A stretch of 64,000 bases of DNA from Echinometra lucunter. Lineage: Eukaryota; Echinodermata; Echinoidea; Camarodonta; Echinometridae. Where the stretch lies: the NCBI GenBank assembly GCA_029962745.1, contig CM057157.1:29098732-29162731 (forward strand), written 5' to 3'. Under the pieces are notes generated by a model. It saw only the letters and a list, made by a program, of their open reading frames with translations. It had not been told where the DNA came from and made no database searches. The translations under genes and the position numbers were made by a program. Positions 1-13,467 of the stretch are shown here, one piece after another (position 1 is the first letter of the stretch; every line of letters begins with the position of its first letter).

Positions 1-648
1 CCTCAGAAATTCTATATACATTATGTGAATTGTAATGCTTAGAATATGAACTGTATTTTTCTTTTATTCTTTTCTCTCATGCTCTGAATGTTTATTGATT
101 AAACTTTTGATATTTAATATCATCCTTCAAAATTAGTCACCAGAGTCTCCTTTCAACAGATGTTGAAAGATCGAATGAATTATTCTGAATTTTAAAAAAA
201 ATAGAAAAGAGAAGGATCATTGATAAGAGATAATTTGTGATATAATGGTTTTAGGAAGAAAGTTATTGGACCTGTTATATGCAATGCTACTGCACACCAT
301 ATTGAATACCGAGCAGTTGTGAACCAGTCATGCAATATAATTCAGACACACTAAGTAGAAATTGAGTGTTTCAACACAACAGAGAAAGGAACTGCAATGT
401 TCCAACTTTGTTGTGTGCTTTTTATTGAGCTGTTTATGATATTGCAGGCCTGGAGCTGAACAATGGCCCCTGAAATTATTACGAACGTGTGAGTCATGCA
501 CATCAAAGTTGTTAATTGATAACTTCCTATGTGTTTAGATGGCAGGTCTGTTACTCATAGACAACAAGAGGTGTGAACGAGCAATGTGCTCTTAGTAAGA
601 CCAAAACATGAGACAATGTGATACCATATCCTCCACATTCCAAAATCT

Positions 649-853
649 CCTGGGCCGGTATTCTAAAAATCGTGTTATCTTTGCAATCAGAAATAGCGTA
701 CGCCATTGGCTCACATCGCGCACTTTTTGTCTTGTGTGCTGGTCATTTGCGCAGTTTATACCAACCATAAGTATGCATTTTAAATTTGTTATGACAATTA
801 ACACAGTGAAGATAAGACAAAAGATAACACGATTTTCAGAACACCAGCCCAGG
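649..853. repeat. Foldback MITE, about 205 bp
   Basis: The ends are inverted copies of each other: CCTGGGCCGGTATTCTAAAA at the left and its near reverse complement ending CCAGCCCAGG at the right, continuing through ATCGTGTTATCT. No coding capacity. Confidence 0.7.
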
Positions 854-1189
854 TATATATATTTGAATGATTCACATTAGGTTCCATTATTTATGAAGGT
901 TTAATGTTTCTTCTTTTTTTTTCTGTCTTCATACTTTACCTTGGAATGTATCTGTTTCATTAACCCGGGCCATTATTCAGTTTCAATTTTTATTTCAATT
1001 CATTTCTTTTTCCAACTAAAAAAATTCATAACCATTTTGAAAAGAAATCAATCATATAAATCATTCTACAATAATACAATGCATTTTCCATTACTTGAAT
1101 TATAAAACAAAGCATATACATGAATATGCAACAATATACAGTAACACTATTATGTTTGCTTTGTAGTGACAGAAAAAATGTGGAAATGG

Positions 1190-1580
1190 AGGGATCCTTT
1201 CAAAAGCCACTGCACTGACAGAGTCCGCATTGTGCGGTTTGACCCAATGACTTTTGCTGCAGAACCCTGAAAAAACTACCACATAAATGAGTAGGAAGAG
1301 AAAAATTTCTACACATACTGTGCCCATTTTGGTTGCGTCAGTATTTGCCATTTGATGCCTAAAATCTTTTCAAGGAAGATAAGCCCTGAAATCCTTGAAT
1401 TGGCAACACGATGGAAAAATCAAAATCACTGTTTATCCAAGCGAATTGGCAACTTTTTAACCTTTCAACAGACTTTCCATCAATTTTTATTCAAATTTAC
1501 AGATACATGACTAGAGGAAAAACACTGGTGTTGCCAGTTTGAAGAATAGAAGCTGATCAAATAAGGCTTTCCTGTCATGT
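1190..1580 (+). mobile_element. Decayed copy of the TTAA-flanked MITE family
   Basis: The segment matches, with many substitutions, the interior of the younger copies at 20738, 33223, 35184, 44854 and 59950: a GTGCCCATTTTGGTTGCGTC block, an AATTGGCAA block, and a GTTGCCAGTTTGAAGAATA block near the end. The termini are too degraded to set exact boundaries. It is the oldest copy in the window. Confidence 0.7.
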
Positions 1581-4101
1581 ATGTGTTTAAACACTGAAAT
1601 TGATTATTGACATTGATTAGATTGTATACCACGGTTTCTAAAAGAAAGAAAGTCATCTGTGTTATGTGTGTGACTTTATGGTACAAGACTGCATGCTTCA
1701 ACAGGATATGCATGGAACTTGAAATGTAAGATACTAGTTCTAAATTTAATCACTGCATACTCAGATAACAAAGTATACCGGTATGCAAATTGAAGACAAT
1801 TATGTTGCTCATATCTATATGATTCACTTGAACTGCTACCATTGTCTCTCTCCACTTTTGACAGCACATTGTTTCATTCCAGCTCATTGGCTGAAAACTG
1901 AATTTGGGAACAGACCCATTCATTCATGATGGGAATGTTCACATGCACATTGAGACTGAATAATTTGTGTGTGATTTAGAATCTCTTCGATGACACAGCC
2001 CCTTTAACCTTGAATATATTTACGTTACTATCTCTTTCTCTAATAATTACAGACTGCATAATCCCTTGGCTCAATCTAAAGCCAGAATGGGGCTTAAGGC
2101 TTTTTCGCAAGGTTGAGCCGATCACCGAATTTGCCGGCTGTAAATTGATCTCTGTTGATATCATGCTTGAATGTGTGAGGAAGTAGGACATGTAAAGAGA
2201 GATATAGAGAGGGACATTCTTTTGTTTTGAGTCATGACTGTACTTCCTATCTCAAGGTTTAAATTGAGTTCGAAGGCTGCAAACTAGTGAAAGTGCCGGG
2301 AGCCTAAGATATTATTGCTCCCCCAGGGTCAGATCCTGCATTTTGCAAAATGGGGGCCTGGTTGGCTCTTTCAGGTGTCTGTTTTACCCCCCACAATATT
2401 GCTGACAAGCTAAAAAAAAAAAGAAGGGGGACCACGGCCCCCCTGGATGTGCCCCTGCTCCCCTCCCCCATCCTTACCCTATTAACTCTTTGTGAGCCAA
2501 GTGAAGGATTTCCTTATACAACACTGTATTTCTCAAGAGAGATGTACCATCTGCAGTAGAAAATGAATTTGTACAGGGTGTCTAAAGTGTTGCATTGCAT
2601 CTAGACAAGCAGAGAAATTTTTAATTTTGCATCTCTTTTGTGTTGAACAGAGCAATCCTTCCACTAATTTGTGTGTTGTTTTGTGCCGATAAGCATGTGT
2701 GGCAAAGCCTCGAATGTGCCATTCTGCTAATTAAGAAAGCAATCAAAGTGTTAATGATGTACAGATTTTTCACCTCTTGGTGATTCTTTGATTGGCAATT
2801 CTGTAATAAAATGATTAGGTTTTGAAGCCCTTTAAAACGTAATTAATATCTTACCCCTCATTCCGTGAACATCACAGTTCCCCCTCCCCTCCCACCTCCA
2901 TGCATCCTGCTCCATCTTACCCCCTCCCTCCATGCACATCACAGCCTCCCCCCCCCCCCCATCTCCATGCATCCTGCCCCGCCCCATCTGAGGACATCCC
3001 TCATGACTCCACAAGATCTAGGTGAGGGGAGACAGAGAGGGAGAAAGAGGGGAAGGAATGTGGTTAGCTACATGTTAATGCTGTGGAGTCGGTGATGAAT
3101 CCCCCATCAAGGTCCAGGCAAGCCCTATGACTGGAAGGAATTTGAGCCACGGGGACTGTCTCATCCGTGAATTACTCCCAGTCTGACGAATCTTGAATGT
3201 CACGTGCAGTGAGCTGGAAGTCGTGGAAGCTAGACGATGCATGAACAGTCGTAGAGGAACCCAGATAGGAAGAGCCCTGTAGGCTTGGGGTATGGAAGGG
3301 AAATGGAGTCTCACCGTGGCCTTGTATGTTGGGTTGGTTTTCAGCTTCTCTAAGCACGGCAGAGGTTAAAAGATCATTATGTGCAACTTAAAGACAGAGG
3401 CAACCCTCTTAATACGAATTGTCTTCAAAAATGAAACGTAAAAGTAAAAGAAGTGTCAGAATTAGTTCCAGGACATTTTTGTAGTGGGTAGATGTTTTAT
3501 TGTCGTCTGTGGACATATGTCTTCAATGTGACGCTAAATGAATGAAGCATGTACATGTAGATACTCACATTCTCTCAATCTCACAGTAATTATCATGAAA
3601 TATTCCACAAATTACATGACACACACACACACACACAAATCCACACAAATGCCACTCACTGATGTGGTAAATGTACATACACAAGTGACTGGAGTAGATT
3701 ATCATATACCGCTTTTTAAAAATTATCATCGGATTCAGGGCTACAATTACATTCAATTCCGTGTGATATACCTTATTATTGTGTCTGGTTTTGTACCTTG
3801 AAGTAATAAAAGTACAATCTGAGAACTCTGCCTTTGATATTTCCACTTTTTTCCATTCCGAGCCTTTTATGCTATCTATCTTTTCTTCCAATATGCCTTC
3901 TATATGTATAGTTATGCCTTTGCAAAGTATAGAGTGATGTTTCATACACAGTTAAACCGTCATTGATATCCGTCCATAGGTTCTGAATGCATGTAAACGA
4001 ATGTATCATAAACTTATTCATCGATAATGTTCGAAATGTGTCGTTTCAAATCAACTGATTACATTTTGCAGTCTTGCTTTCAAAAATGTCACATTTCAAC
4101 T

Positions 4102-4380
4102 CATAGCAGTACAGTGTCTCCTTTTAGTGATAACATTTTAAAATCTTTTGATCCTGAATGCTGGCAGTAAAAATTCTCTAAATTGGCAATACATTGTAAC
4201 ATAATATCATCTCTGTTTTCTTGTGCAAATTGGCAATTTTTAAATAAAATCTTACAATTTGCCTTCATATTTTTTTTTCTTCCTTCAAACTTTGTAGGAG
4301 TGGAAATTGAAATATTTATTGCCAATTTGAGGCGAGAAAGATGATTAATTTGGGCATTTAGAAAACACTGTACTGCTATG
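4102..4380. repeat. Foldback MITE with 16-bp terminal inverted repeats
   Basis: Perfect terminal inverted repeats CATAGCAGTACAGTGT and ACACTGTACTGCTATG enclose about 280 bp of AT-rich DNA containing three AATTGGCAA-type motifs. No coding capacity. Confidence 0.7.
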
Positions 4381-4795
4381 GGTTTATAATAGGGAGCAAT
4401 AATTTGAGATTGCATAAATTTGCCTTTCTTGTGGATGAATATGCAATGTCAAAACGCTAATAATATCACCTTGATTATATCATTGCCTTTTTTCCTTGAC
4501 AGAGATTATTCACAGTATATTTAGACATTTTAGCTATTGTGTACCAGCTTTTTATATCACAGAATAGAATTCATTGTCAGAATTGCTGGGCCAGCCAGAA
4601 TGTAATGAATTCTATCTAGCAAGGCTGTTACTCATATGATGATTAAAGGGCTCTATGAATGCCAGACAAAGGGATTTTGGCTGGCTTTGATGTACAATGA
4701 AACCATGCATGATATATATACTTGGTCCTAGGCGATCGTGTAATATTGTACAAACTATCACTGTATCATATGTGTAAATACTATACACGGTAGGC

Positions 4796-4937
4796 CAGGG
4801 GAGTGTTTCATGAAGAGTCTTGTCAGTGATTTTTAATGACAAATTTGCTCTCGGCCAATCAGATACAAGGATTTCAGTAGCTTATAACAGTTGTCGGTAA
4901 AAATCACTGACAAGACACTTCGTGAAACGCTCCCCTG
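4796..4937. repeat. Foldback element (GTTTCATGAA family)
   Basis: Inverted arms: CAGGGGAGTGTTTCATGAAG at the left pairs with the right end reading CTTCGTGAAACGCTCCCCTG. The core shares AATTTGCTCTCNGCCAATCA with the element at 54258-54407, so the two belong to one family. Confidence 0.7.
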
Positions 4938-5258
4938 AATTTATATTTGTGGAGTCGTTTTGTCTCCCATGATCCAACAGGAATTACCGGTATTCATAGG
5001 AATGCATAATTGTCCTTTAGTTTCTGCCATAGGCAAAGTGAATGTAAATTCATAGAAATGTACACTATGAACATGACTGACAAAGAAAGCGGACAAAATA
5101 AACAACCCCTCATTCTACCCTTCACAATGGTTCTGGTAGTCAAAAGAACATCCCTTCACTGTTATTGTCTGAAATAATGTGTGAAACAGGTGCCACATGC
5201 ATATTCATGATTAAACTACATGATTAAACATAATAGCTGTGAAGGGATGTTCTTTTGA

Positions 5259-6310
5259 CAGAGCTGCCAACTCTCCCGGATTTGCCGGGAGACTCCCGGA
5301 AAATCAAGCAATCTCCCGATCTCCCGACACATACTCAAAATCTCCCGGATTCTTAAATTTTTGAAAGGTATCATGCTTCCCGTCATTGCTCCTTCAAATA
5401 AATTTCTGTCTCTCATGCATTAATGTTACATTTTACACACAAACAATACAAGCGCAACAAGCCACGGCGAGCGCGCTATAATCCGATACCGACCGTGTGT
5501 ATTGATATTGGACAGTTCGCCTGCGATCGCGAGGATCCATAGCGCGCTTCATTCAATGTCAGAGATGTTAAGTGTTAACTACTTAGAAGCCCTATAACTA
5601 TCTTATCTTGTCTATATGGACTGTTTGTGCTAACATGTATAGTGTATACAAAGTATGCGTGTAAGCACAAACAGTGTACATTGCCAAGACAAGGTACGGT
5701 ATAGCCTGAGCATGTTGTGCATGATGGCAGTGCATGATGGCAGTGTATGCTCGCGAGACAGAGAAATCACAGGCCGAAATAACCGGCAGTAGGCCTCTGA
5801 AAACTGATTCTGAGTTTCAGAAATTAGTCCAAATGGAATATTATTGCTATTCTTCATGATTCAGGTGAGGGAAAATGTGTTCTTTGATGTTTAATTAGTT
5901 GAAAAAAATTGTTGAAGAATCCTCACTTTCCAGCAGGAATGGGAGGCGTTCTTCCCCTGCACCAGCGGCCTAGATAACTTGGTAGTGTGGTGGGTACACT
6001 GCGTGCACATCATGAATCGGTCTTTGTGACCAGACATTTTTGGTTTATTTTCTACTCTGAAACTTTATCTTGGGATGTTTAAATTTAGCTGTGGTTGACT
6101 ACATATGATCAAAAAATTTATGGAATGTGCTGGATGCTGGTAAGGAAGTCTTGTGAACTTCTGCTGTGGAAATACTGTTTATACCGGTATGTATTTGAGG
6201 AGAGTTTGTGTTTACAACTGTACAACGTCAATACAAGCTCATCCTAAGGTGAGGGGCCAGGGCCGGATACGGCGATATTAAAAGACCTTTTGTCCCGTAC
6301 TGATTTTTTT

Positions 6311-6341
<31 letters not shown>

Positions 6342-7053
6342 GGGGGAGGGCTGCACAATGTTCATGCCTCCTGTATTGTGTGTTTTGAGTTTAAGTTGGA
6401 TCTTTATTTTCTTTATAAAATTTTATCATCAAAGTCCTAATTTTTTTTTTGTTCTTTTGTTTGATTTTTTTTAAACAGGATCACTTGCACAGCCACATCA
6501 AAAACTTGATGATCAGATTTTCACATGACAATGACCTTGAATGAAGACAAATGAAAATATATATCTAAGTACATCATTCATTCCTTTCATTGGTAAAAGA
6601 AATAGTATGGATGGCAAATTAAAACACAACAAACAATACTTCAAATTCAACATGCATAAAATGTTAATAATTACAAGTGATATTTTTCTCTTTTTTTTTT
6701 TAAATTTTAAAAATGACTCTGGCAGCTTCAAAAATGGCTCTCAGAAATTGGAAAATGGCTCTCATGAATTTGTGACCAATTAGAAAAATGGCTCCCGCAA
6801 AAAAAGTATTTTTTTCCCTGTTGTGAGCAAAAGGTCTCCTTGTTTTTTTCTAAAGGCTTTGCCCCTTGAATCTTACAACTAAGCTTTTGCTTGCACCTAC
6901 CAGGAGTACCCTTTTTTTGTTACTCTCACGCACTTCGCTAGTGCACTATGCTCGCTACTTTCACTTTTAAAAAAATCTCCCTGATTCCACACATCAAATG
7001 TTGGCAGCTCTGAAAATCTACTGGATTCTATCATTCCAATGTTGGCAGCTCTG
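5259..7053. mobile_element. Non-autonomous DNA transposon, about 1.8 kb, nested
   Basis: Terminal inverted repeats CAGAGCTGCCAAC and GTTGGCAGCTCTG are perfect over 13 bp. The host sequence TTTTGA is duplicated (5253-5258 and 7054-7059), as shown by comparison with the uninterrupted host copy near 43805-43815. The CAGAG start resembles hAT ends, but the duplication reads as 6 rather than 8 bp, so superfamily is unresolved. A second GTTGGCAGCTCTG-like end lies about 38 bp inside the right terminus. No transposase frame seen. Confidence 0.75.
6304..6346 (+). repeat. Poly-T/poly-G homopolymer junction
   Basis: About 17 T followed by about 26 G. Similar junctions occur at 25926-25983 and, as C-run then A-run, at 28141-28184. 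Length is likely unreliable in the assembly. Confidence 0.9.
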
Positions 7054-8659
7054 TTTTGACTACCAGAACCATTGTGAAGGGTAGAATGAGAGGTTGTTTA
7101 TTTTGTCCACTTTCTTTGTCCGCCAGGTTCATAGTGGTAAACATTCATATTATATTCTTGATTACGCTACCTAAATAACAGGCTTTCCATATTGTGGAAT
7201 TATCCAATGCTTAATAATTCCTAAATCATGCATCACAAGTTATAACGTAATAATTATCTTTTCTTCAGCGAAAAGATTAAGAACATGTGGGGATTTTTTC
7301 AGCCTGAAATTTCAAAATGACATATACATGTATTTTCATATTACCAGCTGCCACAGAAAATCCACCCCCAGTGGGATGCGACAGAGAAAGTGGATCGGGG
7401 GTAAAAGTGGGGACAGTGGATTTTCAGCAGGGACATATTTGGATTAATATGGCCCCGGTTTCTGCCCTCTTGATTACTTAATCCTAATCCAGGAGATTAA
7501 AACAAGATCCTTGGTGATTGATTTGGGTGTAGCCATTGTTGAATTTTCTGTAATCCTTTCTGAATATTAGTGTACATAATTTTATAACTCATGATATTCC
7601 ATCCAAATTGAATCAAATTGTATTCCTAAGAGTGCATTTTGTCATTTGTATTTGTACATAATGAAGAATAAATATATTTGTTGTTCAAAATGTAGATATA
7701 CACGACTACTTTTTCTTTTTCATATGTGTATGATTGTGTTTGGTTGCTTGTTTGTTTGTGTGTGCTTTAGGCATATTATGAGTTCTTCATAGCAAATTAA
7801 AAACTAGATGTTTACTGAAGAAAACCAGTGAAGTTCAAAATGATGATATGCACCACTTATTCATTTGAATATATAACATTTCTTTGAATTTGAATTGTTG
7901 TTATGAAATTAAAGCTAAGAAAAAACTTGTTTCTTTGAGAAATTCAACCAAGTAGGATTTTCAAAAACAGAAACATAAGTTGTGCTATTTTCCTACTTCA
8001 GAAGAAAATTAACATTTAAGCCAAAAATTAAGCAAATCACTAAAAAAAGGGCAATATAACTTGAAATCAAAACTTCAAAGGAACAGAATACAGCATGATT
8101 TGTTTTCAGTTAAAATCGATTCTGTACAGCTTGTTTTATTGCATTTACAAAATAATTCAGTCTCCAAGAGATACAGCAATATGACAAGAATATGAATACA
8201 ATGCATGGTGGGAGAGTTCATTTGACAAGAATTTAAGCACAGAAAAAATGAAATTTAACATATTTTCTGCAAAATCAACTGCGATTTGTTTCAGAGATAT
8301 ACACAGAAATTCTCATTTAATGCAGCTTTAATAATGAACTTTGCTGTTCATAATGGGAATTTTAATAGCATGACGATCCTTGAATAATTTCTCCCATAAC
8401 ACAATGGAATATATTACATTGGATCAAGTTATTTACACACATTTGTCTGGTTTTAATACAACCCTATTTTCAGAGTACTGGCCTATTCAAACTTGTTTAC
8501 ACATTTATAATGTACATGTAAGATTGCAAAGCATGTAATAATCATATACAAATGTCACATGCTACTGGGTAACTCATTTCAATTCCTGTCATTATCTCAC
8601 AATTTCACATGCAATGTTATTCTTGCAGGAGACTTACTGTAAATACTGGTATCCCACAG

Positions 8660-8807
8660 GGCCCCGTCTTAAAAAGAGTGGCGATTGATTCAAGTCGATC
8701 GCAACTTTGAGATTGATCTCAACTCCTATCTCTTTTGTACACAGTTGAGATCAATCTCAAAGTTGCGATCGATTTGAATCAGTCGCAACTCTTTGTAAGA
8801 CAGGGTT
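8660..8807. repeat. Near-palindromic foldback element
   Basis: Arms of about 65 bp are inverted copies: the left reads AAGTCGATCGCAACTTTGAG and continues into GATTGATCTCAACT; the right arm contains its reverse complement. Spacer of about 20 bp. Confidence 0.75.
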
Positions 8808-10942
8808 ATTGTTTATATTTGTTACAAAGTCTGGCAAAATCACTTGGCAGTATACAACACACATCGCCACTTCATACCCTTTGTTTCGCCAAAGATGGAA
8901 TATTCTGTCTCTAATACTTTAGATTTCTGCAATTTAATGTTGAGATCTTATATTACAATAGTTAATTTAAAAAAAAAAAAAGGATTTCTGAAATAAAATT
9001 AGTGTAAGTACCTGATAGCAAACTATCAATAAATTCTTTGAAAAAGTGAGAATATCTAGCTTTTACCATCAAAATAATATGAAGCAAAATAATGAGGCCA
9101 ATAATACACGGCTTTATATTTCTGAAATTAAAATTGGTGAAAGTGCCCATATATAAACAAACTATCGATAGGTTCTTTGAAATTGTGAATATCTGGCTTT
9201 TACCCCATTTCATATAATTACAAAATAACACAGGCTGGGGCCTGTGGAAAGTAATTCAGTCATATCCCATTTTTCAATTTTTCTTTTGAATTACAGAATA
9301 TTATACATCCGGGGCAGGTAGAATGTCTAACTGTACATTATACATGTAACACAATTTGGTGCCTCATGTTTATTATTCATGTATATCTAAAAAGTTATTC
9401 TGGTGATATTTGAATGCCATTGTCATTTTTGCATTAATTAGAATTTTTTTAAAAAAGAAGAAAAAAAAAAGAAGTATCATTCATTCATTTCTTTGTAACA
9501 ATCAAAAGTTCTTCACACAAACATTAGTCTCTTCTTTCAGGCATGTTTTGAACCCAGTCTTAACTGGGCCGTGTGCAGTGGCAATTAGTAACAGTTTAAA
9601 TATTTGTTATGGCTGGAAACAGGTTAGCTCAGTTATAATGCAAAAAAAAACAGTAGCAATTTGTAGCAGATATCACAAAAATGCATGCAGAGTCCCACAT
9701 TGTATAAGTTCGTGAATATTATCTGGAAAGTTCGTGAATATTATCTGGAAAATTCAGGGAACGCAACAATTTACTGGGGAATGAAATACAGCACCTTTGC
9801 TTGTTTTTGTCATAAATTAAGTCATAGTATTTGAAAAAACTTGCATTGTCCATCAACCTGAAGATTTCATGTCATAGAACAGGGTCTTAGTTGCACAGAC
9901 TAAACTTTTTCACCTTCAAAGTCGACATACAAAAGAAGTTTGGAACCTGTCTGGCATAGGATAGAGGCTTGGTGTAATTCATTGTGATATGCCATTGAGT
10001 CATTTCATTTCCATTCTTCTTTTCTTCACAAAATGCAAGTTATTTTGATTTGTCACCGCTTCTGACCTCAAATTGGCAGCGCAAACAAGCAGCATCTGCT
10101 CGACATTTTCATTCATGCAGAGCTATGCCTTTGTGATTTATTTGGGGGTTTTTTCTGCAGCAACCGGCATCCCCCACAAACTTGCAACTGTTCATATTGC
10201 ACTTTGTCCCAGTGCAACCATTGTTCCAACATCTATACCATTCTTCAAATGTATTCAGAATTCCAAGAGACCTCTACAATACATGTACGCAGAATGTCTG
10301 ACAAGCGACATACTACGTGAATTTACCTATTTCACTAGCTAGGATGTTGCTAGGTAGGACAACCCCAAATATTTGTCTGAACTAGCAGCATTTAATGCGA
10401 ATGCATTGAATGCAATAGTTCTCCATGAGGCGATCATATCCACAGAAATTTGAATACATTATGATTGTGGCCTATTTTGTGATCAACAACGAGCGAAATC
10501 ATTCTTTTCTACACAGCAATCAACATTCTTTCAAACTCAAAACAAAAAGAAGTAAAGGCAATCATAAATTTTCAAAAATCTTATTGAACCTGTTCTTTAA
10601 AAGAGTATACCAGTCAAATTAAGCAATAATCAAATTTTCTACAAAAACTCCACGATACATTATCATTCCCACTTTCCCTTGAAATCATATTTCTCTAATC
10701 ACTTTTCAATACCTTCTTTGTCAGTCAAGTGCATTTGACAGAAATATGGGTGCATAATTTCTTGGATTGTGGAGAATTCCATTTCTTACTGATTCCTTAA
10801 CTCATGATTACCTTTAAATTCTTAGCTCATGCATGTACCTCGTCCATATTCTAAAACACACACCTCCACATAAGACATTCCAAACAACACTCAAAACTTT
10901 TGCCATACTCAATGAAATATCTATAACAGACTCATTCTTAGT

Positions 10943-11131
10943 AAATGAAGAAGCTTAATGGGAGAAATTTATAATTCATAAACAAATTTTCGGCATTACT
11001 CCCAGTGTTAAAGATCGTATGTTCAATCTGTAATGAAAATCTCAAGTCAGAAAAAATTGGAACCAGCGGGATTCGAACCTGCCATCTACTGCTTGCCGGG
11101 CAGCGACTTGACCACCAGGCTATTCTGGTTC
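10943..11131 (-). repeat. tRNA-derived SINE with tRNA-like head
   Basis: On the minus strand 11059-11131 folds as a 73-nt tRNA-like unit: 7-bp acceptor stem GAACCAG/CTGGTTC, A box TAGCCTGGTGG, B box GGTTCGAATCC, and an anticodon-loop candidate CCGGCAA (anticodon GGC, but C instead of U at position 33). The downstream body (10943-11058) recurs at 11225-11340, which suggests a SINE rather than a working tRNA gene. Confidence 0.55.
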
Positions 11132-11224
11132 ACGGCCAAGTCACGATGAACTGGAGTCAAATACCCAAGATCTTCTTCTTTCTGACTCCTTGATATGCAA
11201 CGGTCCGCTGTGGACAATAGGTAA

Positions 11225-11372
11225 GAAATGAAGAAGCTTAATGGGAGAAATTTATAATTTGTAAACAAATTTTGGGCATTACTCCACTGTCTCCCAGAGT
11301 TAAAGATCTATGTTCGATTTGTAATGAAAATCTCAAGTCAGAAAAAATTGGAACCAGTGGGATTCGAACTCA
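11225..11372 (-). repeat. Second, truncated copy of the same SINE
   Basis: Repeats the body of the element at 10943-11058 (AATGAAGAAGCTTAATGGGA and following) and keeps only the T-arm part of the tRNA-like head (GTGGGATTCGAACT) before diverging. The two copies lie about 282 bp apart in the same orientation. Confidence 0.65.
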
Positions 11373-13117
11373 TTCTTGATCTATGGTGCATAATTTCGTA
11401 ATCACGGGTGATCAAACTGAAAACAGAATACAAATAATGCAAAGCTTTCAGCTTCCACCTAATTCACTTTCAAGACAAATAACTGCAGCACTATCACAAT
11501 ATTATTTTCTTAAAACAATACGACAACTTTATTACTTCAACTGACCTTTTCCACTTAAAAAGAACATAGTAGCTGAAAACAAAATGCTTTACATATTAAA
11601 GATATTTCTATATACAGACGTGTACTTTGTTGATTAGAACCTCTGCATTTACAATATATATTTTGATAAAAGAACTGAGAAACATAATTTTGCTTACACC
11701 TGTATACATCAAATATATGAACTCTGTCACATACATACAAGTACATACAAGAAAATACAATAAACAAATCCTTTGTAGATATACAGATGATGCAATACAC
11801 GAAAAAAAAACTAAAGAAAATTATTTCAGACTAGAACAATAATGAGCAGTGTTGAAAAAGTATAAAATTGAAAATAAATATGTTAGCTCCAATAGTTTCC
11901 AGGAACATGTCATTTTTACGTTTATGCATGACATCATCATAATACAGAACTGATATAAATAACATCATTGCTTGTTTTGGCAGCTGGCAGTTTGTTGTTG
12001 CCCGGTTTTCATTGTCAGACTTGGGAATGACACAGATTTTACAATGGTGCCCTCTTTCATTCTATGACTCTGCATTATTCTCTTGATCATGGGTCTATTT
12101 CTAAATCTATAGTCAGTTATCAACTGTGAGTTTGACTTTCCATATCCCACAGCTTACCGAATTTTCCCTGAGAACTAAATTAATGAGCTTTCCCCCTCAA
12201 ATTGGCAACATTTGTTTTTGTTTTCACTCCTTCATGGTTTCAACAAAATTTATGAACCAATGTTAATGAATTGCAAAATCGAACGGTAAAACTGCCAATT
12301 TGCACACAGAAATAGTGATCATATAATTTTCAATGCATAGCCAATTTAGAGAGCTTAATGATTAATTGCAATTGCATAGATGATTGACGATGGATCGAAA
12401 TTTTTAAGCGCCATTTTATTTAAATGCATGTGTATACTATAAATGTGTAATTTCTAGCATTCTGGCTTCAAAGGTGCTGCAAGACAGTAAAAGTGTCCCT
12501 AAAACTAAAGGAAACGCTGTACGGCAGTGCTATGAGTTAATGGACATGAAGAGTAGAGACACTACAGATATCAGCTATATGGAACAAAGCCCAAAGAGCC
12601 CCGCAGAAGAGAACCTTGAATGCAGTGTACACTGTACAATGCAGCAACTGGATACTGTGCAGTGCTCGATAAAAAATGAAAGCTTCGTATTATTTTTGAA
12701 AGCAATAACCCCCTATTTATAATTAATACGCTGTACATTCAAGCTTCATATTAGGTAGCCTTTTACAGAACAGCATTTTTACATACCATATTTCGTGTAA
12801 CATGTAATGTTAATGATATTCCGGTATGACAATGTTACATTTATCTTTTTAACCTCTTCAAGACATTGGATATAATCTTTGAGACATTTGATATAATCTC
12901 TGAGACGTTTGATACGATCCTGACATGACAATGTTTCTTCCATGTACAACATTAACAAAGCACCAGATATTCATCTCCGTATGTTTGTAGATATATCTGT
13001 CTGCGTACCGACTTAATCCTTGCCAGAGCCGGTGATGTATCATCTGCCTCCATTTCACTTCATTCAATCTCTTCGACTCCTTCACCACACCCTACTAAGA
13101 GAGGCCCCTTCACTTAT

Positions 13118-13123
13118 TTTATT
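13118..13123 (-). terminator. Candidate poly(A) signal of the DNAJB gene
   Basis: AATAAA on the minus strand, about 110 bp downstream of the DNAJB stop codon. No transcript evidence. Confidence 0.45.
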
Positions 13124-13233
13124 TCCTTCTTATCATTTGACTCCATCCAATACATTCAATGATGAGCGATTCTTGACAAGGGATGAACCCTGATGCGGAA
13201 GGGCTCACAGACATTCCACGATCATACTTCCCA

Positions 13234-13467
13234 TCATGACGACGGTAGGCAGTCGGCTAGGATTTCCTTGGTGGTGCTCGGAAGATGGTCGGGGAAAGCG
13301 ATATCAAATGTGATGAGGAGATCGCCCCGTCGACTGGGCTGCTTGGGGTAAGGGAGTCCCTCCCCGGTTACTCGTTTCCTCGAGTTGGGCTTGATGACTT
13401 CTTTGCAAGGAACTGTGATTGTTCGCCCATCAATGGTCGGTACTTTGAGGCTAGTCCCTACCAGGGC
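13234..13467 (-). CDS. DNAJB1: DNAJB1-type HSP40, terminal coding exon
   Basis: Encodes the last 77 residues of the class B J-protein begun at 17748, from ALVGTSLKVPTIDGRT to LADCLPSS and a stop. It matches the C-terminal domain II of animal DNAJB1/B4 (the GEGLPYPK and RGDLLITFDIAFP stretches) that ends the dimerising client-binding module. The acceptor is a clear pyrimidine tract ending CAG immediately before the GCC alanine codon, phase 0, joining exactly to the phase-0 donor at 16939. The joined protein is 347 residues from the first ATG, or 344 from the fourth codon. Confidence 0.9.
   Translation of the reverse strand, partial: ALVGTSLKVPTIDGRTITVPCKEVIKPNSRKRVTGEGLPYPKQPSRRGDLLITFDIAFPDHLPSTTKEILADCLPSS

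Larger units (their letters stand above)
5063..7136. mobile_element. Foldback MITE split by a nested insertion
   Basis: The outer parts (5063-5258 and 7060-7136) together match the intact 270-bp foldback element at 43620-43889: about 100-bp inverted arms starting CACTATGAACATG. Apparent 3-bp target duplication GTA on both sides. The right arm is displaced by the insertion at 5259-7053. Confidence 0.75.
1..13116. other. Intergenic or unresolved region, no gene supported
   Basis: No open frame here shows recognisable protein similarity, codon bias or paired splice signals; the longest (126 codons, minus strand, 3565-3945) includes a CA/TG microsatellite. The stretch holds foldback elements, an old piggyBac-like MITE, a nested transposon, a tRNA-derived SINE and low-complexity C-rich or poly-T/poly-G tracts, listed separately. 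It could contain long introns or non-coding RNA genes that cannot be seen from sequence alone. Confidence 0.6.

Noticed and set aside
3565..3945. 126-codon minus-strand open frame
   Set aside because: Includes a CA/TG microsatellite translated as Cys-Val repeats; no similarity recognised.
11059..11131. Functional tRNA-Ala (GGC) gene
   Set aside because: Position 33 is C, the D stem is poor, and its downstream body is a dispersed repeat, so a SINE is more likely.
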